Source: Actinacidiphila oryziradicis (GTDB lineage: Bacteria > Actinomycetota > Actinomycetes > Streptomycetales > Streptomycetaceae). Taken from it: a stretch of 64,000 nt of DNA. The notes beneath the pieces were generated by a model. That model saw nothing but the letters and a program-made list of their open reading frames with translations, ran no database searches and was not told where the DNA came from. Shown in pieces: positions 49,504 through 59,094 of the stretch; the first letter of the stretch is position 1, and every line of letters starts with the position of its first letter. Made by a program: the position numbers and the translations under genes. The stretch spans positions 62,001 through 126,000 of the forward strand of contig NZ_SUMC01000022.1 of the NCBI RefSeq assembly GCF_005047355.1, read 5' to 3'.

Positions 49504-50967
49504 TCATGCGGCGCCTCCGGCCGGAGCGACCGCGGTGCCCGGCGGCCCGGAACGCCCGGCCGCGGCGATGGAGTCGGCGAGGCGGTCGAGTACGGCTTCG
49601 ACCTGCTGGTCGGTGACGGTGAGCGGGGGCAGCAACCGGACGGTGCTGCCGTGCCTGCCGCCGAGCTCGACGATGAGGCCGCGGCGGAGTGCTTCCCGCT
49701 GGACGGCGGCGGCCAGTCCCGGGGCGGCAGGCAGCGAGCCGTAGTCGTCGGGCTCGGCGGCGGGGTCGACGAGTTCGATGCCGATCATCAGGCCGCGGCC
49801 GCGTACGTCGCCGATGCAGGGGTGACGGCCCATGAGCCCGCACAGTCCGGCGAGGAGCCGGGCACCGAGGGTGGCGGCACGCCCGGCGAGATCGTTTTCG
49901 CGCACATATGTGAGCGTCGCGGTGCCCGCGGCCATGGCGAGCTGATTGCCGCGGAAGGTGCCGGCGTGTGCGCCGGGCTGCCAGCAGTCGAGTTCCTCGC
50001 GGTACACGATGACGGCGAGCGGAAGACTGCCGCCGATGGCCTTGGAGAGCACCATCACATCGGGGACGATGCCGCTGGACTCGATCGCCCAGAAGGTGCC
50101 GGTGCGGCCCACGCCGGTCTGCACCTCGTCGGCGATGAGCGGGATGCCGCGATCGGCGGTGATGCGGCGCATCCGGCACAGCCAGGCGTTGGGGGCCGGG
50201 ATCACACCGCCCTCGCCCTGTACGGGTTCGAGGATCATGCCGGCGGGCGGCTGCACGCCGCCCTTGGGGTCGTCCAGCAGGTGCGCGGTGAGCCGGGCGG
50301 AGAGTTCCGCGCCGGCCGCGCCGCCGGTGCCGAAGGGGCAGCGGTAGTTGTACGGGTAGGGCAGCCGCACCACCCGGCCGTCCGTGACCCCGGCCGCGCC
50401 CTGTACCGAGGTGTCGCCGGTGGCGGCGAGGGCGGCGGCGGTCATGCCGTGATAGGCGCCGGAGAAGGCGAGAAGTCCGGAGCGCCCGGTGGCGGTCCGG
50501 ACGAGTTTGATGGCCGCCTCGACCGCGTCGGTGCCGGCCGGCCCGCAGAACTGGATCCGTCCGCGGTCGGCGAGTTCGGGCGGCAGCGTCTCGAACAGGG
50601 CAGTGGTGAAGGCGTCCTTGACGGGGGTGGCGAGGTCGAGGACGTGCAACGGTGCCCCGGAGTCGAGGACCCGCCGGATGGCTTCCAGGACGACGGGGTG
50701 GTTGTGGCCGAGCGCCAACGTCCCAGCGCCGGACAGGCAGTCGAGGTAGCGTCGGCCGTCGGCGCCCTCGATCGTCATGCCCCGGGCCCTGACGGGGACG
50801 ATGGGCAGCGAGCGGGCGTAGGTCCGGGCGGCGGACTCACGCTGCGACTGGCGCCGCAGGATGGCGTCTCCCTCGGTGAACCTCTCGGCGGCCGCATCCG
50901 TGAGTACTTCAGTGAACTCGTCTTCCGGTACGGCCAGTCGCTCCGGCACGCTCGATGTGGCGGCCAC
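49504..50967 (-). CDS. PLP-dependent class III aminotransferase (diaminobutyrate 2-oxoglutarate type)
   Basis: A 487-residue class III aminotransferase. The PLP lysine is in VMVLSKAIGGSLPLAV, the Asp in PLIADEVQTGVGRTG, and the glycine-rich stretch GPAGTDAVEAAIKLVRTATG. It resembles 2,4-diaminobutyrate-2-oxoglutarate aminotransferases (RhbA/EctB/Dat), which make L-2,4-diaminobutyrate from aspartate semialdehyde. RhbA leads the rhizobactin 1021 operon, where a separate decarboxylase then makes diaminopropane. The GTG at 50965-50967 has GAGGAG; it is the first gene of the operon, 115 bases before the IucA-type gene. Confidence 0.88.
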   Translation of the reverse strand: MAATSSVPERLAVPEDEFTEVLTDAAAERFTEGDAILRRQSQRESAARTYARSLPIVPVRARGMTIEGADGRRYLDCLSGAGTLALGHNHPVVLEAIRRVLDSGAPLHVLDLATPVKDAFTTALFETLPPELADRGRIQFCGPAGTDAVEAAIKLVRTATGRSGLLAFSGAYHGMTAAALAATGDTSVQGAAGVTDGRVVRLPYPYNYRCPFGTGGAAGAELSARLTAHLLDDPKGGVQPPAGMILEPVQGEGGVIPAPNAWLCRMRRITADRGIPLIADEVQTGVGRTGTFWAIESSGIVPDVMVLSKAIGGSLPLAVIVYREELDCWQPGAHAGTFRGNQLAMAAGTATLTYVRENDLAGRAATLGARLLAGLCGLMGRHPCIGDVRGRGLMIGIELVDPAAEPDDYGSLPAAPGLAAAVQREALRRGLIVELGGRHGSTVRLLPPLTVTDQQVEAVLDRLADSIAAAGRSGPPGTAVAPAGGAA

Positions 50968-51161
50968 GTGCTCACTCCTCGGTGTCGGCGTCCCCCGTCC
51001 GTACCAACGACTCGGTTCGCGCCCGATCACGGTCCGGCCGAAGATCTTTCACAGCGGAACCACAGACCCACCCGAAGCCGTCCAACTATTCACCGGTGTA
51101 GTGGGATTTCGCCCATCAGCCGGGAATGAGCGGCATTAGACCTCCAGGGGGATTGACACCC

Positions 51162-52325
51162 ATGCCATTCATAAGCCGGCCGGCCATCGCGGCGGCGGCG
51201 GTCGCGGCCATGATCGCGGTGACCGGTACCGCCTGCGCGCCGTCCGACAACACCGCCGGCGCCGGAGCAGCCGCGTCGGCCACCGTGTCGGGCGGTGCCA
51301 ACCTGGCGCTGCCAACCTCGCTGCCCACCAGCCTCGCCGACCTCGACAAGTGGAAGAACGCGCTGAAGAACGGCGGTTGGAAGGACTGGGACAAGAGCAA
51401 ATGGCTGCGTGACGCGGCCGACTTCATCAATCCGGTGATCGATGGGCTGTGGAACCCGAGCCGGATGCAGAGCGCGGACCAGAGCGACAAGCAGGTCGCC
51501 AGCGACGTCGCCAGCGACGCGGGGCAGACCGACCCGGAGCCGGCACCGGTCCAGGCGGCGGGCGCGAAGACCCCGTACAGCCAGAACGCCGCAGGAGTCG
51601 GCAAGATCTTCTTCGACACTCCGCAGGGCTCCGCGGTCTGCTCGGGCACTGTGGTGGAGGACCCGGCGCACCCCGGTAAGTCCAACCTGGTGTGGACGGC
51701 GGGCCATTGTGTGCACGCGGGCAAGAGCGGCGGCTGGTTCCGCAACATCGTCTTCGTACCGGCGTACAACGACAACGGCCTGCCAGCCGCGCAACTGCAG
51801 AACGCGACGCGGGATGTGGTCGCGCCCAAGGGCGTGTGGTGGGCCGACGGGGCGCAGACGTCCGCGCAGTGGATCGCCCAGGGCGCGGAGAGCGGCGGCA
51901 GCGGGTCCCCGTTCGACTTCGCGGTGATCCATGTGAAGCCGGAGTCAGGCACCAAGTCGCTGCAGGAGACTGTCGGCACCGCGTCGCCGGTCTGGTTCGA
52001 CGCGCCCTCCGCGACACAGATCAATGCGATATCGGCCTTCGGCTACCCGGCCGCGTCGCCGTTCGACGGCCAGAGCATGTTCAGCTGCACGGACAAGCCG
52101 GGCCGCCTGTCGCTGGACGCGAGTGAGCCGACGGAGTACCGGATCGGCTGCACGATGACAGGGGGGTCGTCGGGCGGTGGGTGGTTCGCCACCATGCCGG
52201 ACGGCAATCTGGGGCTGGTGAGCAATACCTCGATCGGGCCGGCCACCCCGACCTGGCTCGCGGGCCCGCATCTGGGCAGCGTGGCCAAGGGCGTCTATGA
52301 CTCGGTGAGCCAGAACTTCAGCTGA
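51162..52325 (+). CDS. Secreted trypsin/V8-like serine protease lipoprotein
   Basis: A 387-residue protein with a signal peptide ending in a lipobox (VTGTACAPS; Cys about 24), so probably lipid-anchored outside the membrane. The catalytic triad is plausible: His in VWTAGHCVHAG, Asp in SPFDFAVIHVK and Ser in MTGGSSGGGWFA. The ~110 residues after the signal are a linker with Lys/Trp-rich WKDWDKSKWLRD. The start at 51162 follows AGGGGG; an ATG 12 codons upstream lacks one. It is divergent from the siderophore aminotransferase gene. The substrate is unknown. Confidence 0.87.
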   Translation: MPFISRPAIAAAAVAAMIAVTGTACAPSDNTAGAGAAASATVSGGANLALPTSLPTSLADLDKWKNALKNGGWKDWDKSKWLRDAADFINPVIDGLWNPSRMQSADQSDKQVASDVASDAGQTDPEPAPVQAAGAKTPYSQNAAGVGKIFFDTPQGSAVCSGTVVEDPAHPGKSNLVWTAGHCVHAGKSGGWFRNIVFVPAYNDNGLPAAQLQNATRDVVAPKGVWWADGAQTSAQWIAQGAESGGSGSPFDFAVIHVKPESGTKSLQETVGTASPVWFDAPSATQINAISAFGYPAASPFDGQSMFSCTDKPGRLSLDASEPTEYRIGCTMTGGSSGGGWFATMPDGNLGLVSNTSIGPATPTWLAGPHLGSVAKGVYDSVSQNFS

Positions 52326-52339
52326 GCCACGCTCAACAA

Positions 52340-52376
52340 AGGTAAGGACCCGCCTCCTTGAGGCGGGTCCTTACCT
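52340..52376. terminator. Bidirectional terminator between protease and hflX
   Basis: A perfect 17-base stem (52340-52356 with 52360-52376) and three-base loop CTT, between the convergent stop codons at 52325 and 52398. Confidence 0.85.
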
Positions 52377-52397
52377 ACGCAACCTGCGTACCCGGGG

Positions 52398-53891
52398 TCA
52401 GCGCTGTGCGACGAGCGCGTACGGTTCCAGTTCGGCCGCCAGCTCGTCGTGCACGCGCGCCTTGAGCAGCGTGCCCTCGGCGAGGTGCTCCTCGGAGAGC
52501 ACTTCGCCGTCGGCGTGCGCCCGGGCGACGAGCTTGCCGAGTGTGTACGGCACGAGCGCCTCGATCTCGACGGCGGGCCTCGGCAGCTCGTCGTCGATCA
52601 GCGTGAGGAGCTCCTCGATGCCCAGGCCGCTGCGCGCGGACACCGCGATGGCGTGCTTCTCGTTCCGCAGCAGCCGCTGGAGTACCACCGGGTCGGCGGC
52701 GTCGGCCTTGTTGACCACGACGATCTCGGGCACGTCCACCGCGCCCACGTCACGGAACACTTCGCGTACGGCCGCCAGCTGCTCCTCCGGGACCGGATGC
52801 GAGCCGTCGACCACATGCAGGATGAGATCGGCGTCGGCGACCTCCTCCATGGTGGAACGGAAGGCCTCGACCAGGTGGTGGGGCAGGTGCCGGACGAATC
52901 CGACGGTGTCAGCGAGGGTGCAGAGCCGCCCGCTGGGGGTCTCGGCCCGGCGTACGGTCGGGTCGAGGGTGGCGAACAGGGAGTTCTCCACCAGGACGCC
53001 CGCACCGGTGAGCCGGTTGAGCAGCGAGGACTTCCCGGCGTTGGTGTATCCGGCGATCGCGACCGAGGGCACCTTGTGGCGCTTGCGCTCCTGGCGCTGA
53101 AGGTCGCGGCTGGTCTTCATCTCCGCGATCTCCCGGCGCATCTTCGCCATTTTCTCGCGAATACGCCGCCGGTCGGTCTCGATCTTGGTCTCACCGGGAC
53201 CACGGGTGGCCATACCGCCGCCGGACGAGCCGGAACCGCCACCACCCATCTGCCGGGACAGGGACTGGCCCCAGCCTCGCAGCCGCGGCAGCATGTACTG
53301 CATCTGCGCGAGCGAGACCTGCGCCTTGCCCTCACGGCTCTTGGCGTGCTGGGCGAAGATGTCCAGGATCAGTGCGGTGCGGTCCACCACCTTGACCTTG
53401 ACGACATCCTCGAGGTGGATCAGCTGGCCCGGGCTGAGCTCACCGTCGCAGACGACGGTGTCGGCGCCGGACTCCAGCACGATGTCGCGCAGCTCCCTGG
53501 CCTTGCCGGATCCGATGTACGTAGCCGGGTCGGGCTTGTCACGGCGCTGGATGACTCCGTCGAGGACAAGCGCCCCGGCGGTTTCGGCGAGGGCGGCGAG
53601 CTCCGCGAGGGAGTTCTCCGCGTCGTCCACGCTGCCGTCCGTCCAGACCCCGACAAGGACCACCCGCTCCAGCCGGAGCTGGCGGTACTCGACCTCGGTG
53701 ACGTCCTCGAGCTCGGTGGACAGCCCCGCGACCCGGCGTAGGGACGCGCGCTCGGAGCGGTCGAACTGATCGCCGTCACGCTCCTCGTCGATCTCTTGGC
53801 TCCAGGCGACGTCCTCCTCCATCAGGGCGTCGGCCCGAAGGCTCTCGGGGAGGCGCTGGCGCTTGCTTGAAGAGGAGGAAGAGGAGGTCAT
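52398..53891 (-). CDS. hflX: GTPase HflX
   Basis: A 497-residue HflX GTPase. An N-terminal Ser-rich leader (MTSSSSSSSKRQRLPES) is followed by the HflX domain (RDKPDPATYIGSGKARELRD), a glycine-rich linker (MGGGGSGSSGGGMATRGPGE) before TKIETDRRRIREKMAKMRRE, then the G domain: G1 GYTNAGKSSLL, G3 LADTVGFVRHLPHHLV, G4 VVNKADAADP. It binds 50S subunits and helps rescue or recycle ribosomes. The ATG at 53889-53891 follows AAAGGA. Function is general; regulation is not visible. Confidence 0.95.
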   Translation of the reverse strand: MTSSSSSSSKRQRLPESLRADALMEEDVAWSQEIDEERDGDQFDRSERASLRRVAGLSTELEDVTEVEYRQLRLERVVLVGVWTDGSVDDAENSLAELAALAETAGALVLDGVIQRRDKPDPATYIGSGKARELRDIVLESGADTVVCDGELSPGQLIHLEDVVKVKVVDRTALILDIFAQHAKSREGKAQVSLAQMQYMLPRLRGWGQSLSRQMGGGGSGSSGGGMATRGPGETKIETDRRRIREKMAKMRREIAEMKTSRDLQRQERKRHKVPSVAIAGYTNAGKSSLLNRLTGAGVLVENSLFATLDPTVRRAETPSGRLCTLADTVGFVRHLPHHLVEAFRSTMEEVADADLILHVVDGSHPVPEEQLAAVREVFRDVGAVDVPEIVVVNKADAADPVVLQRLLRNEKHAIAVSARSGLGIEELLTLIDDELPRPAVEIEALVPYTLGKLVARAHADGEVLSEEHLAEGTLLKARVHDELAAELEPYALVAQR

Positions 53892-54001
53892 TAGGTCCTT
53901 TCTGCAGCTTGATATATGGAACAACGCGAGACGGACCCGGAGAATTCCCCCGCCCGGTCGCGCCGCCGTAGGCACCAGGGTCGCACGCCCGTCGCAGGGC
54001 G

Positions 54002-55639
54002 TCACCTGTGTTTCGTCGCGGGCTTCGCCTTCGCCGCCACGCTCTTCCAGTCCGGGTGACCCGGCATCGGCGGAGTGGCGGCCCCGTACAGCCAGCCTCG
54101 CAGGAAGCCGGACAGGTCGCGTCCGGCGGTCTCGGAGGCGAGGGCGATGAAGTCCGCCGTGGAGGCGTTGCCGTCGCGGTAGCGGGCCACCCAGGCGCGT
54201 TCGAGGCGCTGGAAGGGCCCGGCGCCGATCTCCTGGCGGAGCGCGTAGAGAGCGAGCGCGCCGCCGGCGTAGACATTGCTGCGGAAGATCCCGAGCTTGG
54301 CATTGGCGGGGTCGGGCGGCAGCGGGTTCGCCGGCGGCCCGCCCTCCCGGCGGACCCGGTTGTCACCCTGATAGGCGCCGCGCATCAGGTTGGCCAGCTT
54401 GTCATCCACAGTGGCCCCGTCCAGCTTGGCGCCGTACTTCTCGACCGCGTAGAGAACCTGGTACCAGGTGGCATGGCCCTCATTGAGCCAGAGGTCGGAC
54501 CAGGTGGCGGGGCTGACGCTGTCGCCGAACCACTGGTGGGCGAGTTCGTGGACCATCACCGGGGCGGCGGCGGGCTCGGGGGCGAGCAGGACCCGGCGTT
54601 CGAAGAGGGAGAGGGTCTGGGTCTCCAGCTCGAAGCCGGTGTTGGTGTTGGCGCTGAGGATGCCATACGTCTCGAAAGGATACGGGCCGACCTGCCGCTC
54701 CATCCACTCGATCTGGCCGGAAGTCATCGCGAGCCGTCTGTCCAGCAACGCGCGGTCGGCGGCGCCGACGACGTCGCGGAGCGGCAGGCCGTGCGGTCCG
54801 GTGCGGTGGATGACGGCGGAGCGGCCGATGGAGACCTGGGCAAGTTCGGTGGCCATGAGCTGGCTGGTGCGGTAGGTCCAGGTCGTCGTCGCGGCGTGCT
54901 CGTCCGTTCGGGCGGATTCGGGGAGGCCGTTGGCGACGACGGTGAGGTCCTTGGGCGCGGTGACGTGGAAGGTGAAGCGCGCCTTGTCGGAGGGGTGGTC
55001 ATTGCAGGGGAAGACGCGGTGGGCGGCGTCCGCCTGGTTGGCCATGGCGAGGCCGTCGGGGGTACGGACCCAGCCTCCGTCGGTGCCGGCCGTCGGGTCA
55101 CTGGTGTGGGCGACGGTGACCTTGAGGCGGCTGCCCTCGGGGACCGGCGCCTCGGGGGTGATGACGAGCTCTTCGTGCTCGGTGGCGTACCGGGCGGGGT
55201 GGCCGTTGACCTGCACGGACCGGACGTTGCCGCGTGCGAAGTCGAGGTCGAAACGCCGCAGTGTGTCGGTGGCGCGGGCGTCGATGCTGGTCACCGCATC
55301 GAGCGGCTTGTCGTTGCCGTGATAGTCGAAGGCGATGTCGTAGTTGAGGACGTCATAGCCGGGGTTCCCCAGTTGCGGGAAGAGCCGGTCGCCCACGCCG
55401 ACCGGACTGCCGTCACCGGGGAGCCCGGCCGAGGTGAGGGTGAGTACGGCGGCGGCCGCCGCAATGGCTCCACGGCGAGGCGTAAGAGGCCGCCCGGAGC
55501 GGCGAGGGGGACCAGGTAGCCGGCCTAGGGCCGGGCTGATGACAACGCGGCCGGGTGAGCCCGCCGACGGGTCGGCTGATGTCACGGTTCGGCACGCGAC
55601 GCCGCCCCATCTTTTCGCGCGGCCTCTGAGTCGGATCAT
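54002..55639 (-). CDS. Secreted M1-family metallopeptidase
   Basis: A protein of up to 545 residues with an M1 aminopeptidase core: YDIAFDYHGNDKPLDAVTSI at the beta start, NTNTGFELETQTL (GxMEN-like region) and the zinc site VMVHELAHQWFGD with the third ligand in LWLNEGHATW. A hydrophobic segment (AIAAAAAVLTLTSAGLPG, about residues 58-75) after a basic stretch indicates export. The ATG at 55639 is long and weakly supported; the true start may be 18 or more codons downstream. It lies between hflX and rshA on the same strand and is probably transcribed on its own. Confidence 0.85.
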   Translation of the reverse strand: MIRLRGRAKRWGGVACRTVTSADPSAGSPGRVVISPALGRLPGPPRRSGRPLTPRRGAIAAAAAVLTLTSAGLPGDGSPVGVGDRLFPQLGNPGYDVLNYDIAFDYHGNDKPLDAVTSIDARATDTLRRFDLDFARGNVRSVQVNGHPARYATEHEELVITPEAPVPEGSRLKVTVAHTSDPTAGTDGGWVRTPDGLAMANQADAAHRVFPCNDHPSDKARFTFHVTAPKDLTVVANGLPESARTDEHAATTTWTYRTSQLMATELAQVSIGRSAVIHRTGPHGLPLRDVVGAADRALLDRRLAMTSGQIEWMERQVGPYPFETYGILSANTNTGFELETQTLSLFERRVLLAPEPAAAPVMVHELAHQWFGDSVSPATWSDLWLNEGHATWYQVLYAVEKYGAKLDGATVDDKLANLMRGAYQGDNRVRREGGPPANPLPPDPANAKLGIFRSNVYAGGALALYALRQEIGAGPFQRLERAWVARYRDGNASTADFIALASETAGRDLSGFLRGWLYGAATPPMPGHPDWKSVAAKAKPATKHR

Positions 55640-55777
55640 GAGATACGGCTACCAGGCCGGGGCCCTTCGGCAGGTGCGCCACGGCACCGGGCCACCCGAT
55701 CGGGTGGTTGCGCGGCCCCCCGCCGCGTACCTGTACGAAGGGCATTCCGAGCGGGCAGGTGGGAGAACCCGGTCGGC

Positions 55778-57892
55778 CTACGCCTGAACGGCAGCGACCC
55801 GCTGGGCCCGGTACACGTCGTACACGCCCGGGACTGCGCCCATCGCGCGCATAAGGGCGGGGAGAGCGTCGGCGGCGGGGAGCTCGACCGTGTAGGTGTG
55901 GCGGACGCGGTGCTCCTGCGGAGGTTCGACGGCGGCGGAGAGGATGCCGACCCCCTGGGCGGCGATGACCTCGGTGAGGTCGGCGAGAAGGCGGGGGCGA
56001 CCCAGGGCCTCGGCCAAAAGAGTGGCGCGGTAGCCGGATCCGCTGCCGGTGCGCCACCGTACGGGGACGGAGGCGCGGCCGGAACCGGTCATGCGGGCGG
56101 CGGTCGGACACTCGGTGCGGTGGACGGCGACGGTGCCGCCACGGATGACGAAGCCGGTGATGTCGTCGGGTGGTACGGGGGTGCAACAGCGGGCGAGCCG
56201 TACGGCGGCACCGGGCGGGTCGGTCTCGGCGACGGGGTCGGCCGCCGGGGCCAGGACGGCCGCCGCGGTACGCAGGGCGGGGGTCGCGGGCTCGTCCTCG
56301 GCGGCGGAAGCGGGGTGCGCGTCGAGCCAGCGGGTGATGGCGATCCGCGCGCCGGGGGTGCGGGCATGCTCCAGCCACTCCGGGGAGGGACCCGATGTGT
56401 CCGTCTCGCTGCCGGCCATGAGGAGCTGCAGGGTGTCACCGTCGCGCAGCGCGGTGCCGAGCGGGGCGAGCCGGCCGTTCACCCGGGCGCCGACACAGGC
56501 GTGTGCGCCCTCGCCGTGCAGTGAGTACGCGGCGTCGACGCAGCTGCCGCCGTCCGGGAGGCCTACGACGCCGCCGTCGGCGGAAAAGACGGTGATCTCG
56601 CGGTCCTGGGCGAGCTCGTCCCGTAGAGCGCTCCAGAAGGTGTCCGGGTCGGGCGCGCCGCGCTGCCACTCCAGGAGGCGGGAGAGCCAGCCGGGCTGGG
56701 TGGGGTCGACGCGTTCGCCGTCCTCCGCGTCCGGGGTCTCGGCGACGGCGTAGGGGTTGCCGAGGGCGATGACACCGGCCTCGGCGCTGAGGTGCATCCG
56801 GCGGGTGCGGATGAGGACCTCGGCGATCCGGCCGCCGCGGTCGGCGACGGCGGTGTGCAGCGACTGGTACAGGTTGAATTTCGGTGCCGCGATGAAGTCC
56901 TTGAACTCGGCGATCACCGGTGTGAAGCAGGTGTGCAGCTCACCGAGGACGGCGTAGCAGTCGGCGTCCTCGCCGACCAGCACGAGCAGCCGTCCATAGT
57001 CGCAGCCGCCCAGCTCCGCGTCGCCGCGTTTGAGCCTGAACCGGTGCACGGAGACGACATGGCGGGGACGGATCTGAACCTCGGCGGCGATCCCGGCGTC
57101 GCGCAGCACAGTGCGTACGTCCTCGGCGACGGCGGCCAACGGGTCGGGGCCGGTGGCGTGTTCGAGGATCGCCTCGCGGCTCCTGTCGTACTCCTCGGGG
57201 TGCAGGATGGCGAAGACCAGGTCCTCCAGCTCGGTCTTGAGTGCCTGCACGCCAAGCCGTTCGGCGAGCGGAATCAGGACGTCGCGCGTGACCTTGGCGA
57301 TCCGGGCCTGCTTCTCGGGGCGCATGACGCCGAGGGTGCGCATATTATGCAGCCGGTCGGCGAGCTTGATCGACATGACGCGTACGTCATTGCCGGTGGC
57401 GACGAGCATCTTGCGGAAGGTCTCGGGCTCGGCCGCGGCCCCGTAGTCGACCTTCTCCAGCTTGGTGACGCCGTCGACCAGATAGCGGACCTCCTCGCCG
57501 AACTCCGCGCCGACCTGCTCCAGCGTCACTTCGGTGTCCTCGACGGTGTCGTGGAGCAGCGACGCCGTCAACGTCGTCGTCTCCGCACCGAGTTCGGCGA
57601 GGATGAGGGTGACGGCGAGCGGATGTGTGATGTACGGCTCACCGCTCTTGCGCATCTGACCGCGGTGCGAGGACTCCGCCAGTACGTAGGCACGGCGCAG
57701 GGTATCGATGTCGGCGCCCGGATGGCGGGCGCGGTGCACCTTGGCCAGGTGCTCGATGGCGTCCGGGAAACGGCCTCGGCCGCTGGGCCCGAGGAGTGCG
57801 GCCCGACCCAGTCTGCGCAGGTCAGCGGCGCGCGGCAGGCGCTTGCGGCCGTCGGCGGCGCGTGTGGTTTCCACCGCATTGTCTGCGCTCAT
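55778..57892 (-). CDS. rshA: RelA/SpoT homologue RshA, (p)ppGpp hydrolase with altered synthetase domain
   Basis: A 704-residue Rel-type protein. The HD hydrolase domain is complete (SSHRGQMRKSGEPYITHPLA, LLHDTVEDTEVT, KLADRLHNMRTLG), so (p)ppGpp hydrolysis is expected. The synthetase domain keeps FKDFIAAPKFNLYQSLHTAV and EVLIRTRRMHLSAEAG, but the ATP-binding stretch normally of the KHxYSIYRKM type reads RHVVSVHRFRLKRGDA, and the usual acidic strand is weak. TGS (ITVFSADGGVVGLPDGGS) and ACT (HTYTVELPAADALPALM) domains follow. In S. coelicolor the counterpart (rshA) has been studied beside relA. The ATG at 57892 follows GGAGG. Confidence 0.9.
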   Translation of the reverse strand: MSADNAVETTRAADGRKRLPRAADLRRLGRAALLGPSGRGRFPDAIEHLAKVHRARHPGADIDTLRRAYVLAESSHRGQMRKSGEPYITHPLAVTLILAELGAETTTLTASLLHDTVEDTEVTLEQVGAEFGEEVRYLVDGVTKLEKVDYGAAAEPETFRKMLVATGNDVRVMSIKLADRLHNMRTLGVMRPEKQARIAKVTRDVLIPLAERLGVQALKTELEDLVFAILHPEEYDRSREAILEHATGPDPLAAVAEDVRTVLRDAGIAAEVQIRPRHVVSVHRFRLKRGDAELGGCDYGRLLVLVGEDADCYAVLGELHTCFTPVIAEFKDFIAAPKFNLYQSLHTAVADRGGRIAEVLIRTRRMHLSAEAGVIALGNPYAVAETPDAEDGERVDPTQPGWLSRLLEWQRGAPDPDTFWSALRDELAQDREITVFSADGGVVGLPDGGSCVDAAYSLHGEGAHACVGARVNGRLAPLGTALRDGDTLQLLMAGSETDTSGPSPEWLEHARTPGARIAITRWLDAHPASAAEDEPATPALRTAAAVLAPAADPVAETDPPGAAVRLARCCTPVPPDDITGFVIRGGTVAVHRTECPTAARMTGSGRASVPVRWRTGSGSGYRATLLAEALGRPRLLADLTEVIAAQGVGILSAAVEPPQEHRVRHTYTVELPAADALPALMRAMGAVPGVYDVYRAQRVAAVQA

Positions 57893-58162
57893 GGGGCACC
57901 TCCGGCAGCATCGACCGGCGGCGAACCATTACCTGCGCCGGTGCTTGATGCTACCGAGCCCACCACGTGCGGCTGTCCAGCTCTCGCCGAGCGTGATCGT
58001 CATCACCCGTTCGAGGGAACATATGCGTTGACCATCCCCTGCGGGGAGGGTGGATCGTGCGCTATTGGGTGGGGTTCTGGTCCTCCGGAGAAATCGCCGG
58101 AAAGGCTTGATCGAGTACCCGGAGATGGCTGGATTCACCCTGGCGCGGCGCCCGGGATCGCC

Positions 58163-59065
58163 CTATTCCTTGTCCAGCCAGGCCGGGTCGACCAGGCCCT
58201 CGGCCACGATCACCGCGGGGCCGGTCATCTCCACCGTCCCGTCGACGCGTTCGGTGATGACGAGCTGTCCGCCCGGCATGTCCACGGTGTACGTGGCCGG
58301 GCTGCCGGTCACGGCCGGGTCGATGCCATCACGACGGGCGGCGGCGACCATGACGGCACAGGCGCCGGTGCCGCAGGCGCGGGTCTCGCCGGAGCCGCGC
58401 TCATGGACGCGCACGGCCACGTGACGCGGGCCGCGGTCGACCACGAACTCGACGTTGACGCCATGCGGGTAGGCGCCTTCGGGCGCGGTGGCCGGGGCGG
58501 CGAGCAAGCTCCCGGCGTGCTCGAGATCGGCGACGAAGGCGACGGCGTGCGGGTTGCCCATGCTGACGTTGCGAGCCCGCCACGCCCGGGCGCCGACGGA
58601 AACCGTCACCTCCCCTCCGGGGAGGTGGGCGCGGCCCATGTCGACGGTGATGTCGCCGGGGGTGCCGTCCGCGGCGTCCTTGGCGATATGCACCCGGCGG
58701 ATTCCGGCCCGGGTGGCGACGGCAAGGTCTCCGCTTCCGGCGAGCCCGGCGCGCAGCAGGTAGCGGGCGAAGACCCGGATGCCGTTGCCGCACATCTCGG
58801 CGATGCTGCCATCGCCATTGCGGTAGTCCATGAACCACTCGGCCTCGCCGGCCATCGCCGCCGCTTCCGGGTGCAACGCGGACCGTACGACGCGCAGCAA
58901 GCCGTCGCCACCGATACCGGCCCGCCGATCGCACAATCGCGCGACGGTGGCCGGAGGCAGCTCGACGCGTCCGTCCGGGTCAGGGACGATCACGAAGTCG
59001 TTCTCGGCGCCGTGACCCTTGAGGAAGGGCAGGCCGCGCTGCTCGGTGGGCGATGCGGTGGTCAC
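58163..59065 (-). CDS. dapF: Diaminopimelate epimerase
   Basis: A 300-residue DapF. The two catalytic cysteines are in EMCGNGIRVFARYL and ETRACGTGACAVMVAA; the N-terminus FLKGHGAENDFVIV is typical. It interconverts LL- and meso-diaminopimelate for peptidoglycan and lysine synthesis. The start is a GTG or ATG at the family position (59063-59065). It lies between the small membrane protein gene and the region upstream of rshA. Confidence 0.95.
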   Translation of the reverse strand: MTTASPTEQRGLPFLKGHGAENDFVIVPDPDGRVELPPATVARLCDRRAGIGGDGLLRVVRSALHPEAAAMAGEAEWFMDYRNGDGSIAEMCGNGIRVFARYLLRAGLAGSGDLAVATRAGIRRVHIAKDAADGTPGDITVDMGRAHLPGGEVTVSVGARAWRARNVSMGNPHAVAFVADLEHAGSLLAAPATAPEGAYPHGVNVEFVVDRGPRHVAVRVHERGSGETRACGTGACAVMVAAARRDGIDPAVTGSPATYTVDMPGGQLVITERVDGTVEMTGPAVIVAEGLVDPAWLDKE

Positions 59066-59094
59066 ACACCGATTCTACGGTCCCGCAGGCCCCG

